A stretch of 64,000 nucleotides of DNA from Sedimentitalea todarodis (GCF_032595355.1 NZ_JASMWN010000001.1:62001-126000); one strand, 5' to 3'. Numbered from the stretch's first letter, positions 25,642-34,949 are shown. Notes: generated from the letters alone by a model not told the origin. Numbers and translations are program-made.

Positions 25642-27015
25642 ATGAAGAATATTCCATATGACGATCTTGTCATCGGCATGGAGGCAGAGGTTTCGCGCCT
25701 GTGCCGTGCCGATGACCTCTATGTGTTTGCGAACGCGTCGGGAAACCTGAACCCGATGCATTTGCCCAAGGCCGATGGCGATGGCGATGGCGAGCCGGAA
25801 TCCATCGCCCCATCGATGTGGGTCGCGTCTTTGATCTCGGGCGTTCTGGGGTGTCAGTTACCGGGGCCGGGCACGCTGTACCGTCGGCAAACCCTGCGCT
25901 TCGTCGGCCGCGCACGGGCGGGCGATACCCTGACGGTCAAGGTGCGTTTGGTGGCCAAGGGGGACGACCGCAGGGTTCGCTTTGACACATGGGTCGAGTC
26001 GGCGGATGGGTCGCGCATCGTCGAAGGCGAGGCCGAGGTGATCGCACCCGAAAGGTCCGTCCGGTTCGACGCGACGGATGTGCCGGGACTGACGGTTCAA
26101 AGCCACCGGCATTTCGATCGGCTGCTGGAACTGGCGGAACCCTTGCCCGCCATTCCCACCGCCGTGGTGGCGCCGGAGAAGCCTGATGCCTTGGGGGGCG
26201 CCATACTGGCCGCTCAACACACGCTGATCGACCCGATCCTGATCGGACATCCCGACCGGATCGCCGAAGCGGCAGAGGCCGAAGGCATAGACCTCGCGCC
26301 GTATTGCCTCGTCGAGGCCCGTGATCACCGGCTGGCGGCACAGGCGGCGGTCCGCATGGTGCTCGACAAACAAGCCGCTGCAATCATGAAGGGGCATCTT
26401 CATACCGACATCCTTCTGGGTGAAATCGTCAAGCGCGAAGGCGGCCTGCGGCGGGGCGGACGGCGGATCAGCCATGTATTCGTGATGGATGTGCCCGGTC
26501 TGGATCATATCTTGATGGTGACGGATGCGGCGATCAACATCGCGCCCGATCTCAGAACCAAGGCGGACATCATTCAGAACGCCATTGATCTGGCGCTGAC
26601 GCTGGGCATTGAACAACCCAAGGTCGGTGTTCTGTCGGCGGTAGAAACGGTGAACCCCGCAATTCCGTCGACACTGGACGCGGCAATCCTGTCCAAGATG
26701 GCGGATCGGGGACAGATTACCGGCGGTTTGGTCGATGGTCCGCTGGCGATGGACAACGCGGTCGATCTGGGCGCGGCTGCGACCAAGGGGATCACCTCGC
26801 TGGTGGCGGGCCGCGCCGATATCCTCGTCGCGCCGAACATGGAAACCGGCAACATGCTGGCCAAGCAACTGACCTTTCTGGCCCAGGCCCGCGCCGGCGG
26901 TGTCGTCATGGGCGCCAAATGCCCGATCATCCTGACGAGCCGGTCCGACGATGAACAATCGCGCCTCGCATCCTGCGCCATTGCAGCGCTGAATGCATCG
27001 GGAGGTGCGGCATGA
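25642..27015 (+). CDS. MaoC-like domain fused to phosphate acetyl/butyryltransferase
   Basis: A 457-residue fusion. Residues 1 to about 140 form a MaoC-like hot-dog domain; residues about 150-457 form a PTA/PTB domain (IMKGHLHTDILLGEIV, RRISHVFVMDVP, VLSAVETVNPAIPSTLDA, LVAPNMETGNMLAKQL) that converts acyl-CoA plus phosphate to acyl-phosphate. The usual hydratase motif G-D-x-N-P-x-H reads GNLNPMH here (N35, H40), so the catalytic Asp is Asn; the hydratase reaction may be lost. I start at MKNIPYDDL (25642). It overlaps ackA by 4 nt, so acyl-phosphate should pass to the kinase to yield ATP. Confidence 0.9.
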   Translation: MKNIPYDDLVIGMEAEVSRLCRADDLYVFANASGNLNPMHLPKADGDGDGEPESIAPSMWVASLISGVLGCQLPGPGTLYRRQTLRFVGRARAGDTLTVKVRLVAKGDDRRVRFDTWVESADGSRIVEGEAEVIAPERSVRFDATDVPGLTVQSHRHFDRLLELAEPLPAIPTAVVAPEKPDALGGAILAAQHTLIDPILIGHPDRIAEAAEAEGIDLAPYCLVEARDHRLAAQAAVRMVLDKQAAAIMKGHLHTDILLGEIVKREGGLRRGGRRISHVFVMDVPGLDHILMVTDAAINIAPDLRTKADIIQNAIDLALTLGIEQPKVGVLSAVETVNPAIPSTLDAAILSKMADRGQITGGLVDGPLAMDNAVDLGAAATKGITSLVAGRADILVAPNMETGNMLAKQLTFLAQARAGGVVMGAKCPIILTSRSDDEQSRLASCAIAALNASGGAA

Positions 27016-28154
27016 GCGCGGTCCTGACGTTGAACGCCGGGAGTTCGTCGTTGAAATTCGCACTCTATCGCGCGGCGTCGGAACCCGAGGTTCTGCGATC
27101 GGGACAGGTCGAAAATATTGGCCCGGTTGCACGCCTGTCGCTGCGGGGTGGTGCTCCTCGGGAAATCGGCCCGGCCGATCATGTGGTTGCGGTGCGCGCC
27201 ATCTTCACCGCGCTGGAAGGTGCTCTGAAAGGGCAACAAGTCGAGGGCGTTGGTCATCGGATCGTGCATGGTGGCAAGGCGTTTGGTGCGCCTGTCGAGC
27301 TGACTGAAGAGGTGCTTGCCCAGCTTGAAGCACTGATCCCGCTCGCCCCGCTGCATCAGCCAAACAACCTCGCCGCAGTGCGCGCGGCGCAGGCCGCGTT
27401 TCCGGACGCACGGCAGATCGGCTGTTTTGACACCGCATTTCACAGAGGCCATCCTTTCGTCAATGATGCCTTTGCACTTCCCCGGCGGTTTTATGATCAG
27501 GGCGTGCGCCGCTATGGGTTTCACGGTCTGTCCTATGATTACATCGCAGGGGTTCTGAAACGCGACTGGCCCGAGCTGGCGCAGGGCAGGGTGGTGATCT
27601 GCCATCTTGGCAACGGGGCTTCGATGTGCGCCGTGGCGCAGGGACGCAGCCGGGGTTCGACCATGGGGTTTTCGGCTCTGGATGGCCTGCCCATGGGCAC
27701 GCGCTGTGGCCAGCTTGACCCCGGCGTCCTGCTCTACCTGATGGCGCAGGGGATGACCCACGCCCAGATCGAACACATGCTCTATTCCGAGAGCGGCCTG
27801 ATGGGCCTGTCCCAGATCAGCAATGACATGCGCATGTTGTTGCAGAGCGAAGATCCGCGCGCCGCAGAGGCGATCGACTACTACGTCTTTCGCATCCGGC
27901 GGGAAATGGGCGCGATGGCCGCCGTGCTGAACGGCTTGGACGGCGTTGTCTTTACCGGTGGCATTGGTGAGAACGCCGCCCCAATCCGGGCGCGCGTGGT
28001 CGAGGGGATGGACTTTCTGGGCCTGCGGCTGGACGCTGACGCAAACGCGGCGAGTGCCGTGTCTGTCGGCGCCGGGGCGGCCAAGATTCTAGTGATCAAG
28101 ACCGATGAAGAGCGTGTGATCGCGCGCGCCGTTGCCGCCGCACTTGCCGCCTGA
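27012..28154 (+). CDS. ackA: Acetate/propionate (acyl) kinase
   Basis: Transfers phosphate from acyl-phosphate to ADP. The 380-residue protein shows the ASKHA-fold signatures LNAGSSSLKF near residue 7, HRIVHGGKAF, FHGLSYDYIAG, GNGASMCAV and GGIGENA. It is slightly shorter than E. coli AckA (400). The gene overlaps the MaoC-PTA gene by ATGA and is followed 14 nt later by a GST gene, so the four-gene set to the thiolase may be one transcript. Acetate, propionate or butyrate could be the natural acyl group. Confidence 0.95.
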   Translation: MSAVLTLNAGSSSLKFALYRAASEPEVLRSGQVENIGPVARLSLRGGAPREIGPADHVVAVRAIFTALEGALKGQQVEGVGHRIVHGGKAFGAPVELTEEVLAQLEALIPLAPLHQPNNLAAVRAAQAAFPDARQIGCFDTAFHRGHPFVNDAFALPRRFYDQGVRRYGFHGLSYDYIAGVLKRDWPELAQGRVVICHLGNGASMCAVAQGRSRGSTMGFSALDGLPMGTRCGQLDPGVLLYLMAQGMTHAQIEHMLYSESGLMGLSQISNDMRMLLQSEDPRAAEAIDYYVFRIRREMGAMAAVLNGLDGVVFTGGIGENAAPIRARVVEGMDFLGLRLDADANAASAVSVGAGAAKILVIKTDEERVIARAVAAALAA

Positions 28155-28168
28155 GTGAAAGGAAACAC

Positions 28169-28798
28169 ATGCTGTTCTACGACTGTTCGACCGCCCCCAG
28201 CCCGCGCCGCGCGCGCATGTTTCTCGCTGAAAAGGGGCTGGAACCAGAGACCCACGATATCAGCATTGCTGAGGGGCAGCAGCTGCAGCCGGAATTCCTC
28301 GTCGTCAACCCACGTGCGACACTGCCTGTTCTGGTGACCGATACCGGCACGACCCTGACCGAAAATCTCGGGATCGCCGCCTATCTCGAGGCCCAACATC
28401 CGGAACCTCCGCTGATGGGGCGGACGCCCGACGAAAAGGGACTTGTCCTGATGTGGAACGCGATCGCCGAACAACAAGGAGGCCAGCCAATCGCCGAGGC
28501 ATTGCGCAATTCCAACCCGCATATGAAGGATCGTGCGATTCCGGGTCCGCAGAACTATGAACAGATCCCCGAGCTGGCCGAGCGCGGCAAGGCGCGCGTG
28601 GGCACGTTTTTTGATGTCCTTGAAGAGCGACTTCAGGAAAGCCCGTTTCTCGCCGCCAATCACTTTACCCTGGCCGATATCACCGCGTTCGTGTTTGTCG
28701 ACTTTGCACGGGTCATCAAGATGCGTATTCCCGAGGTCAACACAGCGAGCCGCTCCTGGTTCGACAATATCGCCGCCCGCCCAAGCGCCTTGCAATAG
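28169..28798 (+). CDS. Glutathione S-transferase family protein
   Basis: A 209-residue GST. The thioredoxin-like N-domain reads MLFYDCSTAPSPRRARMFLAEKG, with NPRATLPVLV (cis-Pro) and ENLGIAAYLE, which are the glutathione-binding positions. A helical C-domain follows, with FTLADITAFVFVDF as the N-capping motif. Substrate is unknown. It starts 14 nt after ackA and ends 71 nt before the thiolase gene. Confidence 0.9.
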   Translation: MLFYDCSTAPSPRRARMFLAEKGLEPETHDISIAEGQQLQPEFLVVNPRATLPVLVTDTGTTLTENLGIAAYLEAQHPEPPLMGRTPDEKGLVLMWNAIAEQQGGQPIAEALRNSNPHMKDRAIPGPQNYEQIPELAERGKARVGTFFDVLEERLQESPFLAANHFTLADITAFVFVDFARVIKMRIPEVNTASRSWFDNIAARPSALQ

Positions 28799-28869
28799 GG
28801 TCGAGATGATCACGTCTGCAATCTGTGGGTTTCGGTCCGCAGAGCCACATTCCGGAGGAGAAATCGCTC

Positions 28870-30039
28870 ATGCCCGAAGCCTATATCGTCAGCGCCACCC
28901 GCACCGCCGGAGGCAGGCGTGAGGGTCGCGTGTCGGGCTGGCACCCGGTTGATCTTGCCGCCGCCGTACTGGACGAGACCGTCGCCCGCGCAGGCGTTGC
29001 GCCCGATGCCGTGGATGACGTGATCATGGGATGCGTCAGCCAGGTCGGCGAACAGGGCCTGCATTTCGGGAGGAACGCGGTGCTCGCCTCGAGCCTGCCC
29101 GAAAGCGTGCCCGCCGTCACCATCGACCGGCAATGCGGCTCGTCCCAGCAATCCATCCACTTTGCCGCGCAGGCGGTCCTGTCGGGGACGCAGGACATGG
29201 TGATCGCTGCCGGTGCAGAGAGCATGAGCCGCGTGGCCATGGGGTCGACCGGGCGTTGGGCCCGCCGCGCCGCTCCGGGCAGCCCGACCAGCCCTAAACT
29301 CGCGCGCAATTACCCCGAGGTGATTTTCAGCCAATTCACCGGGGCCGAAATGATCGCCGGTAAATGGGATCTGTCCCGTGCCGATCTGGATGCCTATGCG
29401 TTGCAAAGCCACCAGCGCGCAGCACAAGCAACGGATGCCGGAGCGTTCAAGTCCGAGATCCTGCCGCTCCGGATTCAGACCGAGGGCGGTGCCGATCTGC
29501 ACGACATTGACGAAGGCATTCGCCGCGATGCCACGCTCGCCAGCATCGGCGCGGTTCGGGCGCTCAGCGACGATGGCGTGATCACCGCCGCCAACGCAAG
29601 CCAGATTTGCGATGGTGCGGCTGGCCTGATGATCGCGTCCGAAGCGGCGGTGAATTTCCACAACCTGACGCCACTGGCGCGTATCCATGCGCTCACTGTC
29701 ACGGCAGGCGATCCCGTGATCATGCTCGAAGAACCGCTCTATGCCACCGACCGTGCCCTGGCCCGTGCAGGGCTCACGATCGACGATATCGACCTCTTCG
29801 AGGTCAATGAAGCCTTCGCACCGGTCCCTCTGGCCTGGCTCAGACACACCGGGGCCGACCCCGACCGGCTGAACGTGAACGGTGGTGCCATCGCGCTTGG
29901 CCACCCGCTTGGTGCCTCGGGAGCAAAACTGATGACGACACTCATTCATGCCCTGCATGCCCGTGGCAAACGCTATGGGCTGCAAACCATGTGCGAAGGC
30001 GGAGGCATCGCCAACGTTACCATTGTCGAGGCGCTTTGA
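28870..30039 (+). CDS. Acetyl-CoA acetyltransferase (thiolase)
   Basis: A 389-residue thiolase. Catalytic residues are C89 (DRQCGSSQQS), the GHPLGASGAK His near 344 and the C-terminal Cys in MCEGGG. I start at MPEAYIVSATRT (28870), which has GGAGGAG upstream at 28854-28860. The CGSSQQS version rather than CGSGLQA suggests a degradative or specialised thiolase rather than PhaA. Together with the acyl-phosphate genes upstream it points to short-chain acyl-CoA turnover. Confidence 0.93.
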   Translation: MPEAYIVSATRTAGGRREGRVSGWHPVDLAAAVLDETVARAGVAPDAVDDVIMGCVSQVGEQGLHFGRNAVLASSLPESVPAVTIDRQCGSSQQSIHFAAQAVLSGTQDMVIAAGAESMSRVAMGSTGRWARRAAPGSPTSPKLARNYPEVIFSQFTGAEMIAGKWDLSRADLDAYALQSHQRAAQATDAGAFKSEILPLRIQTEGGADLHDIDEGIRRDATLASIGAVRALSDDGVITAANASQICDGAAGLMIASEAAVNFHNLTPLARIHALTVTAGDPVIMLEEPLYATDRALARAGLTIDDIDLFEVNEAFAPVPLAWLRHTGADPDRLNVNGGAIALGHPLGASGAKLMTTLIHALHARGKRYGLQTMCEGGGIANVTIVEAL

Positions 30040-30075
30040 GCCTCCCATTTTCTTGCTGAAAATATCCCGGGGAGC

Positions 30076-30096
30076 GCGAGGGGCAGCGCCCCTCGC
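30076..30096. repeat. GC-rich palindrome, roseobacter-type extragenic repeat
   Basis: GCGAGGGGC (30076-30084) and GCCCCTCGC (30088-30096) form a 9-bp stem with a 3-nt loop. It is preceded by a tract TTGCTGAAAATATCCCGGGG (30053-30072). I recall similar sequences after genes in Roseobacter genomes as a dispersed extragenic repeat; this recollection should be checked by search. Confidence 0.5.
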
Positions 30097-30130
30097 CCGT
30101 CGCGTCGCCATAGGCGGCGCAAGTCCTCTC

Positions 30131-30170
30131 GCCAAGTGATGGGATCCTTGCAAGTATCACATCACTTGGC
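30131..30170. terminator. Hairpin between converging thiolase and ior genes
   Basis: GCCAAGTGATG (30131-30141) pairs with CATCACTTGGC (30160-30170), an 11-bp perfect stem around an 18-nt loop, followed rightwards by TTT. It lies between the convergent thiolase (stop 30039) and ior (stop 30192) genes and could end both transcripts. Confidence 0.55.
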
Positions 30171-30191
30171 TTTGAACGGCCGGTCCGGAGA

Positions 30192-33100
30192 TCAGGACAA
30201 GGTCGCCATCAGGTCCGCCACTTCCTGTTTCGCAGTGGCGGCCGCTTGTTGGCGGACGGGACCATAACCGCGAATGTCGTCTGGTGCGGATAGAACCTGC
30301 ATGCAGGCGGCACGCGTTTCGGCTGACCAGGCGGCTGCCACACGCGGCAGCAGGGTGTCGTACCAGGCCAGCAGGTCGCAATGCATACGCGCCTCCTCAT
30401 GATAGCCAAACGGGTTGAGCACCGTCCCGCGAAGCCCTTTCATCCGTGCCAGCAGCTTCAGGCCGGGCGTCACCCAGGCCCCAAAGGCACGCTTCATCGG
30501 GCGACCGCGTGCATCGGTTCTGAGGCTGAGCAGGGGCGGTGCAAAGTGATAGCTGACCTTGAAATCACCCTCGAACTGCGCCTTCAACTCATCTGCAAAC
30601 CGTGCATCGGTGTGCAGGCGCGCAACCTCGAACTCATCCTTGTACGCCATGAGCTTGAACAGGGATCGTGCGGCCGCGTGCAGGGCCTCCTCGGGCATCG
30701 CGGGACGAAGGGCGTCCAGCCGATCACGGTACCGCGCGGCGTAAGCATCATCCTGATAGGCGCTCAGGAACGCGGCGCGTCGTTCGATCACTGCGTCCAG
30801 CGTTTCTTCCTCGGGCGACTCTTCGCCGAGATGGGCTGCAAGTTGCTCGGGTGCCGCCGCCAGAACCCGGCCAAGCGCAAAGGCTGTCCGGTTCTGCTCG
30901 ATCTGGACCCCGTTGAGCAGGATCGCCTGCTGCAAACTGCCATCGCTGACCGGGACCAGCCCTTGCTGCCACGCGTATCCAAGCATCATCACGTTGGCAT
31001 AAACCGCATCCCCGAGCAGGCGTTCCGCCGCGCGATTGGCGTCGAACGCCGACAGGTTGGCAGTCCCGATGGTGCGCGCGATCAGGTCTTCACGCTCCTG
31101 TGTTCGCAACGAGGCATCGCGGTGCAACACCAGGTCGCCGGTCGGCATTTCTGCCCGGTTCAGAACCATGCGGGTCTGCGGCCCATAGTGCAGCGAGGCC
31201 TTGGGTGCCGAGCTGACCACGATATCGCAACCTATGACGGCATCCGCCGCACGCGCGTCGATTCGAACCTGATTGACCGCTTCGGGGCGGTCCGCCAGCC
31301 GGATATAGGACAACACCGTTCCAAATTTCTGCGCAAACCCGGTAAAATCCAACACCGATGATCCGCGCCCTTCCAGATGCGCCGCCATGGTGATCAGCGC
31401 ACCGACCGTCACCACGCCGGTGCCGCCAACGCCTGTGACCAGCAAGTCGAAAGGCTCCTTCAGCGATGGCAACCTTGGCGCCAGCAACCCGTTTGTCAGC
31501 GCCGGAAGATCAAGATCGACCGCCTCGGGCTTGCGCCGTGTCGCACCGGTGACGGTGACAAAGCTGGGGCAGAACCCGTTGAGACAGGAGAAGTCCTTGT
31601 TGCAGGAATTCAGGTTGATCTTGCGCTTGCGCCCCAACGGCGTTTCGCGTGGCTCGACCGAAAGACAATTGGATTCAACCGAGCAATCGCCACAGCCTTC
31701 ACAGACCAGATCATTGATCCAGGCGAATTTCGGCGGGTCCTCCAGCGTGCCGCGCTTGCGGCGGCGGCGTTTCTCGGTGGCGCAGGTCTGCTCATAGATG
31801 ATGACGGTAACGCCAGGGATGTCGCGCAACTCCCGCTGCACGATGTCCAGTTCGGCGCGGTCGTGAAACGAGGTCCGGGACGGGAAGTCAGAGCGGTTGA
31901 ACTTTTCGATGTCATCGCTGACCAACGCGATACGTTCGACCCCCTCGGCGCGACAGGTTTGCGCGATGCCGGTAACCGAAACCGGCCCATCGACAGGTTG
32001 CCCGCCGGTCATGGCGACCGCATCGTTATAAAGAATCTTGTAGGTGATATTGGTCTTCGCCGCGACCGCCTGCCGAATGGCAAGACTGCCGGAATGGTAC
32101 CAGGTGCCCTCGCCGAGATTCTGGAAAATGTGCTTGCCGCCGTTGAACGTGCTGGCGGCAGTCCATGGCACGCCCTCGCCGCCCATCTGGGCATACCCGA
32201 CGGTGTTTCGGTCCATCCAACTGGCCATGACATGACAGCCGATGCCGCTGGCAGCAGTGGACCCTTCGGGCACCTTGGTGCTGGTGTTATGCGGACATCC
32301 CGAACAGAAGTAAGGGGTACGGGTGGCACCCGGCACGTTCAGCAGAACCGGGGGTGTCTCGGTCAGCGCCTTTGCCTTTGCGGGCAGGTTTTCATCGGGA
32401 AAGAAGCGATTCAGCCGGGCGGCCACGATGGGCGCGAGCAACTGGGGCGACAGCTCGCCTGTCCACGGGATCAGCGGGTTCATATCGGCATCGTATTTGC
32501 CGACCATCTGCTCGGGCTTGGCGCCTGGCCAGTCATAGAAATGTTCCTTGAACTGGCTTTCTATGATGCCGCGCTTTTCCTCGACCACCAGCACCTCCTG
32601 TTTGCCGGACACGAAATTCAGCGCGTCGCGATGGGCGAGCGGCCAGACCATGCCCACCTTGTAGATGTCGATCCCAAGGCGGCGGCAGGCCGTTTCGTCC
32701 AGCCCCAGCAGACGCAGCGCCTCCATCAGGTCGAGATGCCCCTTGCCCGTCGACACAAAGCCGAACCTCGCATCCTTGATGTCATAGATGGCGCGGTCGA
32801 TGGGGTTGGCTTCGACAAAGGCTTCGACGGCCTTCAGCTTGTGGCCGATGCGGGTCTCGATCTCCGGGCTGGGCAGATCTGCGCGGCGCACGTGCAGGCC
32901 GCCCGGCGGGCCGGTGAAGTCGGGTTGCGCAAAGACGCGGTCCGCCTGCAAGGCAACCGAGCGGGCGGATTCCACGGTTTCGGAGACTGCCTTGAAGCCC
33001 ACCCACGTGCCGCTGAACCGGGACAGGGCGATGCCGTACTCGCCATATTCGAGGTATTCTTCGACCGAGGCCGGATTCAGCGTGGGCATGAACCACGCCA

Positions 33101-33605
33101 TAAAGGCCACGTCGGACTGGTGCGGCATCGAGGATGACACACAGCCATGATCGTCGCCCGCAACCACCAGGACGCCGCCATTTGGGGCCGACCCATATGC
33201 GTTGCCGTGTTTCAGCGCATCACCTGAGCGATCCACGCCCGGCCCTTTGCCATACCACATCGAGAACACACCCTCGACCTCGCAATGGGGATCGAGAGTG
33301 GCTTGTTGAGCGCCCAGAACCGCGGTGGCGCCGAGGTCCTCGTTGACGGCGGGCATGAAGGTGATCCGGGCCTCCTGCATCCGCGACTTTGCGCGCCAGA
33401 GTTCGAGGTCTAGCGCCCCGAGCGGGGAGCCGCGATAGCCGGAGATGAAACCCGCCGTGTTGCGCCCGGCCGCCTTGTCGCGCCGTGCCTGATCCAGCAT
33501 GATCCGCGCCAGCGCCTGGGTTCCCGTCAGAAAGACGCGCCCCTGCGTCTGTGCATAGCGGTCGTCGAGTTGGTAGGTAGAGAGATTCGGGTTTGGGTGG
33601 GTCAC
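30192..33605 (-). CDS. Fused indolepyruvate (2-oxoacid) ferredoxin oxidoreductase
   Basis: Oxidatively decarboxylates aryl- or branched-chain 2-oxoacids from amino-acid transamination to acyl-CoA. The 1137-residue protein fuses IorA- and IorB-like parts. It has an N-terminal pyrimidine-binding domain, CSGCPHNTST near residue 432 before the TPP domain, an iron-sulfur region CEGCGDCSVESNC near 633-645, and a gamma domain from VTGVGGTGVVTVG (about 720). The start is GTG at 33605 with AGGAGG 5 nt upstream. Such fusions are normal in aerobic Proteobacteria, where the electron acceptor is unclear. The divergent Lrp gene probably regulates it in response to an amino acid. Confidence 0.94.
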   Translation of the reverse strand: MTHPNPNLSTYQLDDRYAQTQGRVFLTGTQALARIMLDQARRDKAAGRNTAGFISGYRGSPLGALDLELWRAKSRMQEARITFMPAVNEDLGATAVLGAQQATLDPHCEVEGVFSMWYGKGPGVDRSGDALKHGNAYGSAPNGGVLVVAGDDHGCVSSSMPHQSDVAFMAWFMPTLNPASVEEYLEYGEYGIALSRFSGTWVGFKAVSETVESARSVALQADRVFAQPDFTGPPGGLHVRRADLPSPEIETRIGHKLKAVEAFVEANPIDRAIYDIKDARFGFVSTGKGHLDLMEALRLLGLDETACRRLGIDIYKVGMVWPLAHRDALNFVSGKQEVLVVEEKRGIIESQFKEHFYDWPGAKPEQMVGKYDADMNPLIPWTGELSPQLLAPIVAARLNRFFPDENLPAKAKALTETPPVLLNVPGATRTPYFCSGCPHNTSTKVPEGSTAASGIGCHVMASWMDRNTVGYAQMGGEGVPWTAASTFNGGKHIFQNLGEGTWYHSGSLAIRQAVAAKTNITYKILYNDAVAMTGGQPVDGPVSVTGIAQTCRAEGVERIALVSDDIEKFNRSDFPSRTSFHDRAELDIVQRELRDIPGVTVIIYEQTCATEKRRRRKRGTLEDPPKFAWINDLVCEGCGDCSVESNCLSVEPRETPLGRKRKINLNSCNKDFSCLNGFCPSFVTVTGATRRKPEAVDLDLPALTNGLLAPRLPSLKEPFDLLVTGVGGTGVVTVGALITMAAHLEGRGSSVLDFTGFAQKFGTVLSYIRLADRPEAVNQVRIDARAADAVIGCDIVVSSAPKASLHYGPQTRMVLNRAEMPTGDLVLHRDASLRTQEREDLIARTIGTANLSAFDANRAAERLLGDAVYANVMMLGYAWQQGLVPVSDGSLQQAILLNGVQIEQNRTAFALGRVLAAAPEQLAAHLGEESPEEETLDAVIERRAAFLSAYQDDAYAARYRDRLDALRPAMPEEALHAAARSLFKLMAYKDEFEVARLHTDARFADELKAQFEGDFKVSYHFAPPLLSLRTDARGRPMKRAFGAWVTPGLKLLARMKGLRGTVLNPFGYHEEARMHCDLLAWYDTLLPRVAAAWSAETRAACMQVLSAPDDIRGYGPVRQQAAATAKQEVADLMATLS

Positions 33606-33740
33606 GGCAGCCTCCTGCGGTCTTTGACCCTGTACGATACCGCATTGTGTTTGAAAAATCCTGCCAGACTCGTGTGGAATGGCTTGTGTTTTCGGACAAA
33701 TCTTTCAGTAGTTGCCGGACATGCGATAAACTGGACCAGA

Positions 33741-34205
33741 ATGATGCAGATTGATGACCGGGATCAGCGAATTCTAACGCTCTTGCAGAAGGATTGCAGA
33801 CTCTCCAATGCCGAATTGGCCGAAGCAGTCGGCATGTCGGCATCGGCGCTCTGGCGGCGCGTGCGTAGCCTGGAAGAGGCGGGTATCATCGAACGATATG
33901 GCGCACAGGTGAACCCGGCACAAATGGGGTTTGGGTTTCACGCCATCGTGCATGTTCATCTGACCCGGCATGATCACGAGGGAACAGAGGCGTTCATTGC
34001 CGCCGTACAGAACCGGGCAGAGGTACAGGAATGTTATGCCACAACCGGTCAGAGTGATTATCATCTGCGGGTGCTGTGCCGCGATCTGAATGGGTTCAAC
34101 CGGTTTCTCGAAGAGTTCCTGTTTCGACAGCCGGCAGTGGCCAGTGCCCAGACAAGCGTGGTGCTGCGGACGGTCAAGCGCAGCGGGCCGGTGACGGCCT
34201 GCTGA
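33741..34205 (+). CDS. Lrp/AsnC-family transcriptional regulator
   Basis: A 154-residue regulator starting MMQIDDRDQRILTLLQKD (the second ATG at 33744 is equally possible; the longer frame runs back into the ior gene). The helix-turn-helix reads LSNAELAEAVGMSASALWRRVRSLEEAGII, and the C-terminal RAM domain for amino-acid binding starts near residue 70 (FHAIVHVHLTRHD) and includes YATTGQSDYHLRVLCRD. It diverges from the ior gene across 135 bp, the standard layout for a local amino-acid-responsive regulator. Confidence 0.94.
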   Translation: MMQIDDRDQRILTLLQKDCRLSNAELAEAVGMSASALWRRVRSLEEAGIIERYGAQVNPAQMGFGFHAIVHVHLTRHDHEGTEAFIAAVQNRAEVQECYATTGQSDYHLRVLCRDLNGFNRFLEEFLFRQPAVASAQTSVVLRTVKRSGPVTAC

Positions 34206-34375
34206 ATGTCTGACGCAACACGAAACCGGGCCCTGTCGGCAATCATCCTGTCAGATGTACTCTGCCGGACCCGGCGATGCACCGAGGGGCGGACAGGGTG
34301 GCAGACGGTCCGATTTCCTGCCGGGTCATCAGGTTGTCCTGTTGCAGCAGGCGCAGAATGGCAAGATCAGCGGAC
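34206..34375 (-). pseudogene. Frameshifted remnant of a second Lrp/AsnC-type regulator
   Basis: The complement reads SADLAILRLLQQDNLMTRQEIG, with an Lrp-like first helix and turn. It then reads LSAP in the same frame before the match jumps to another frame as SVHRRVRQ (ORF ending near 34250) and MIADRA. Together LSAP+SVHRRVRQ rebuilds the recognition helix, so one base appears lost near 34288-34290. An in-frame TAG sits just before SADL, no start codon fits, and the RAM domain is absent. It is tail-to-tail with the intact Lrp gene at 33741-34205. Seen: the broken match. Inferred: decay of a former neighbour regulator. Confidence 0.5.
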
Positions 34376-34949
34376 TAAACACCTAGAGTGAGGTCATGGC
34401 TGATGTACCATTTCTTCGGAAGCGCGAAAGACACCTGATGATGTGCCTGAAGACTGAAATGCGCGCCTGCCAGACGCTTTGCACCTGCGCGATGCATGTG
34501 AACGACGTGTGCAGCGTTTTGCCGACACTATCCGATAGGATCGAAGCCGAAATGTAACGCATTGCGGGCGGGCTTTGCGGCATGGGGTGAGGGCAGTGGT
34601 CTCCTATGTGCGAGAGTTTGTGCCGCTAATCGACGACGCGGACCTGACCCAAACAGCGGCAAAGGCGATGCGAACGGGTTCAGACGATGTAACAGGCATG
34701 TCAGCGACAAGCAGCGCGTCCGAGGATTTGCCCGCTGTTTGGACGATGTGCCGGGTTGTTTCATCTATGCGGACGCTGGCGAGGAATTGGCCCCCTGCAC
34801 AGTCTGGCCTACGATTTCGACGATGACTCCAGATGCTTGAGATCCGGGTGTATTCGGCGATTGTACGTCATCGGCATGCGCCGAAGGCTTGATATTGCCC
34901 GCACGTGCCGCAATGCTGGGTCATGCACTTTCCGAACAGGAGCCCGGTC
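34376..34949. other. Non-coding or decayed region
   Basis: About 570 bp with no convincing gene. A 53-codon frame (34396-34557, plus strand, MADVPFLRKRE...) faintly recalls an acyl-CoA dehydrogenase C-terminal helix, and frames at 34575-34826 and 34562-34840 switch between coding-like and random sequence. The mixture suggests old coding DNA broken by frameshifts, alongside the Lrp remnant. The promoter of the dioxygenase gene must lie at its right end; AGGAG at 34938-34942 is that gene's ribosome site. Confidence 0.35.

Noticed and set aside
31377..33137. 586-codon plus-strand frame antisense to the ior gene
   Set aside because: The ior protein is intact over its whole length; the antisense product shows only low-complexity RDQ/GL-rich sequence without motifs.
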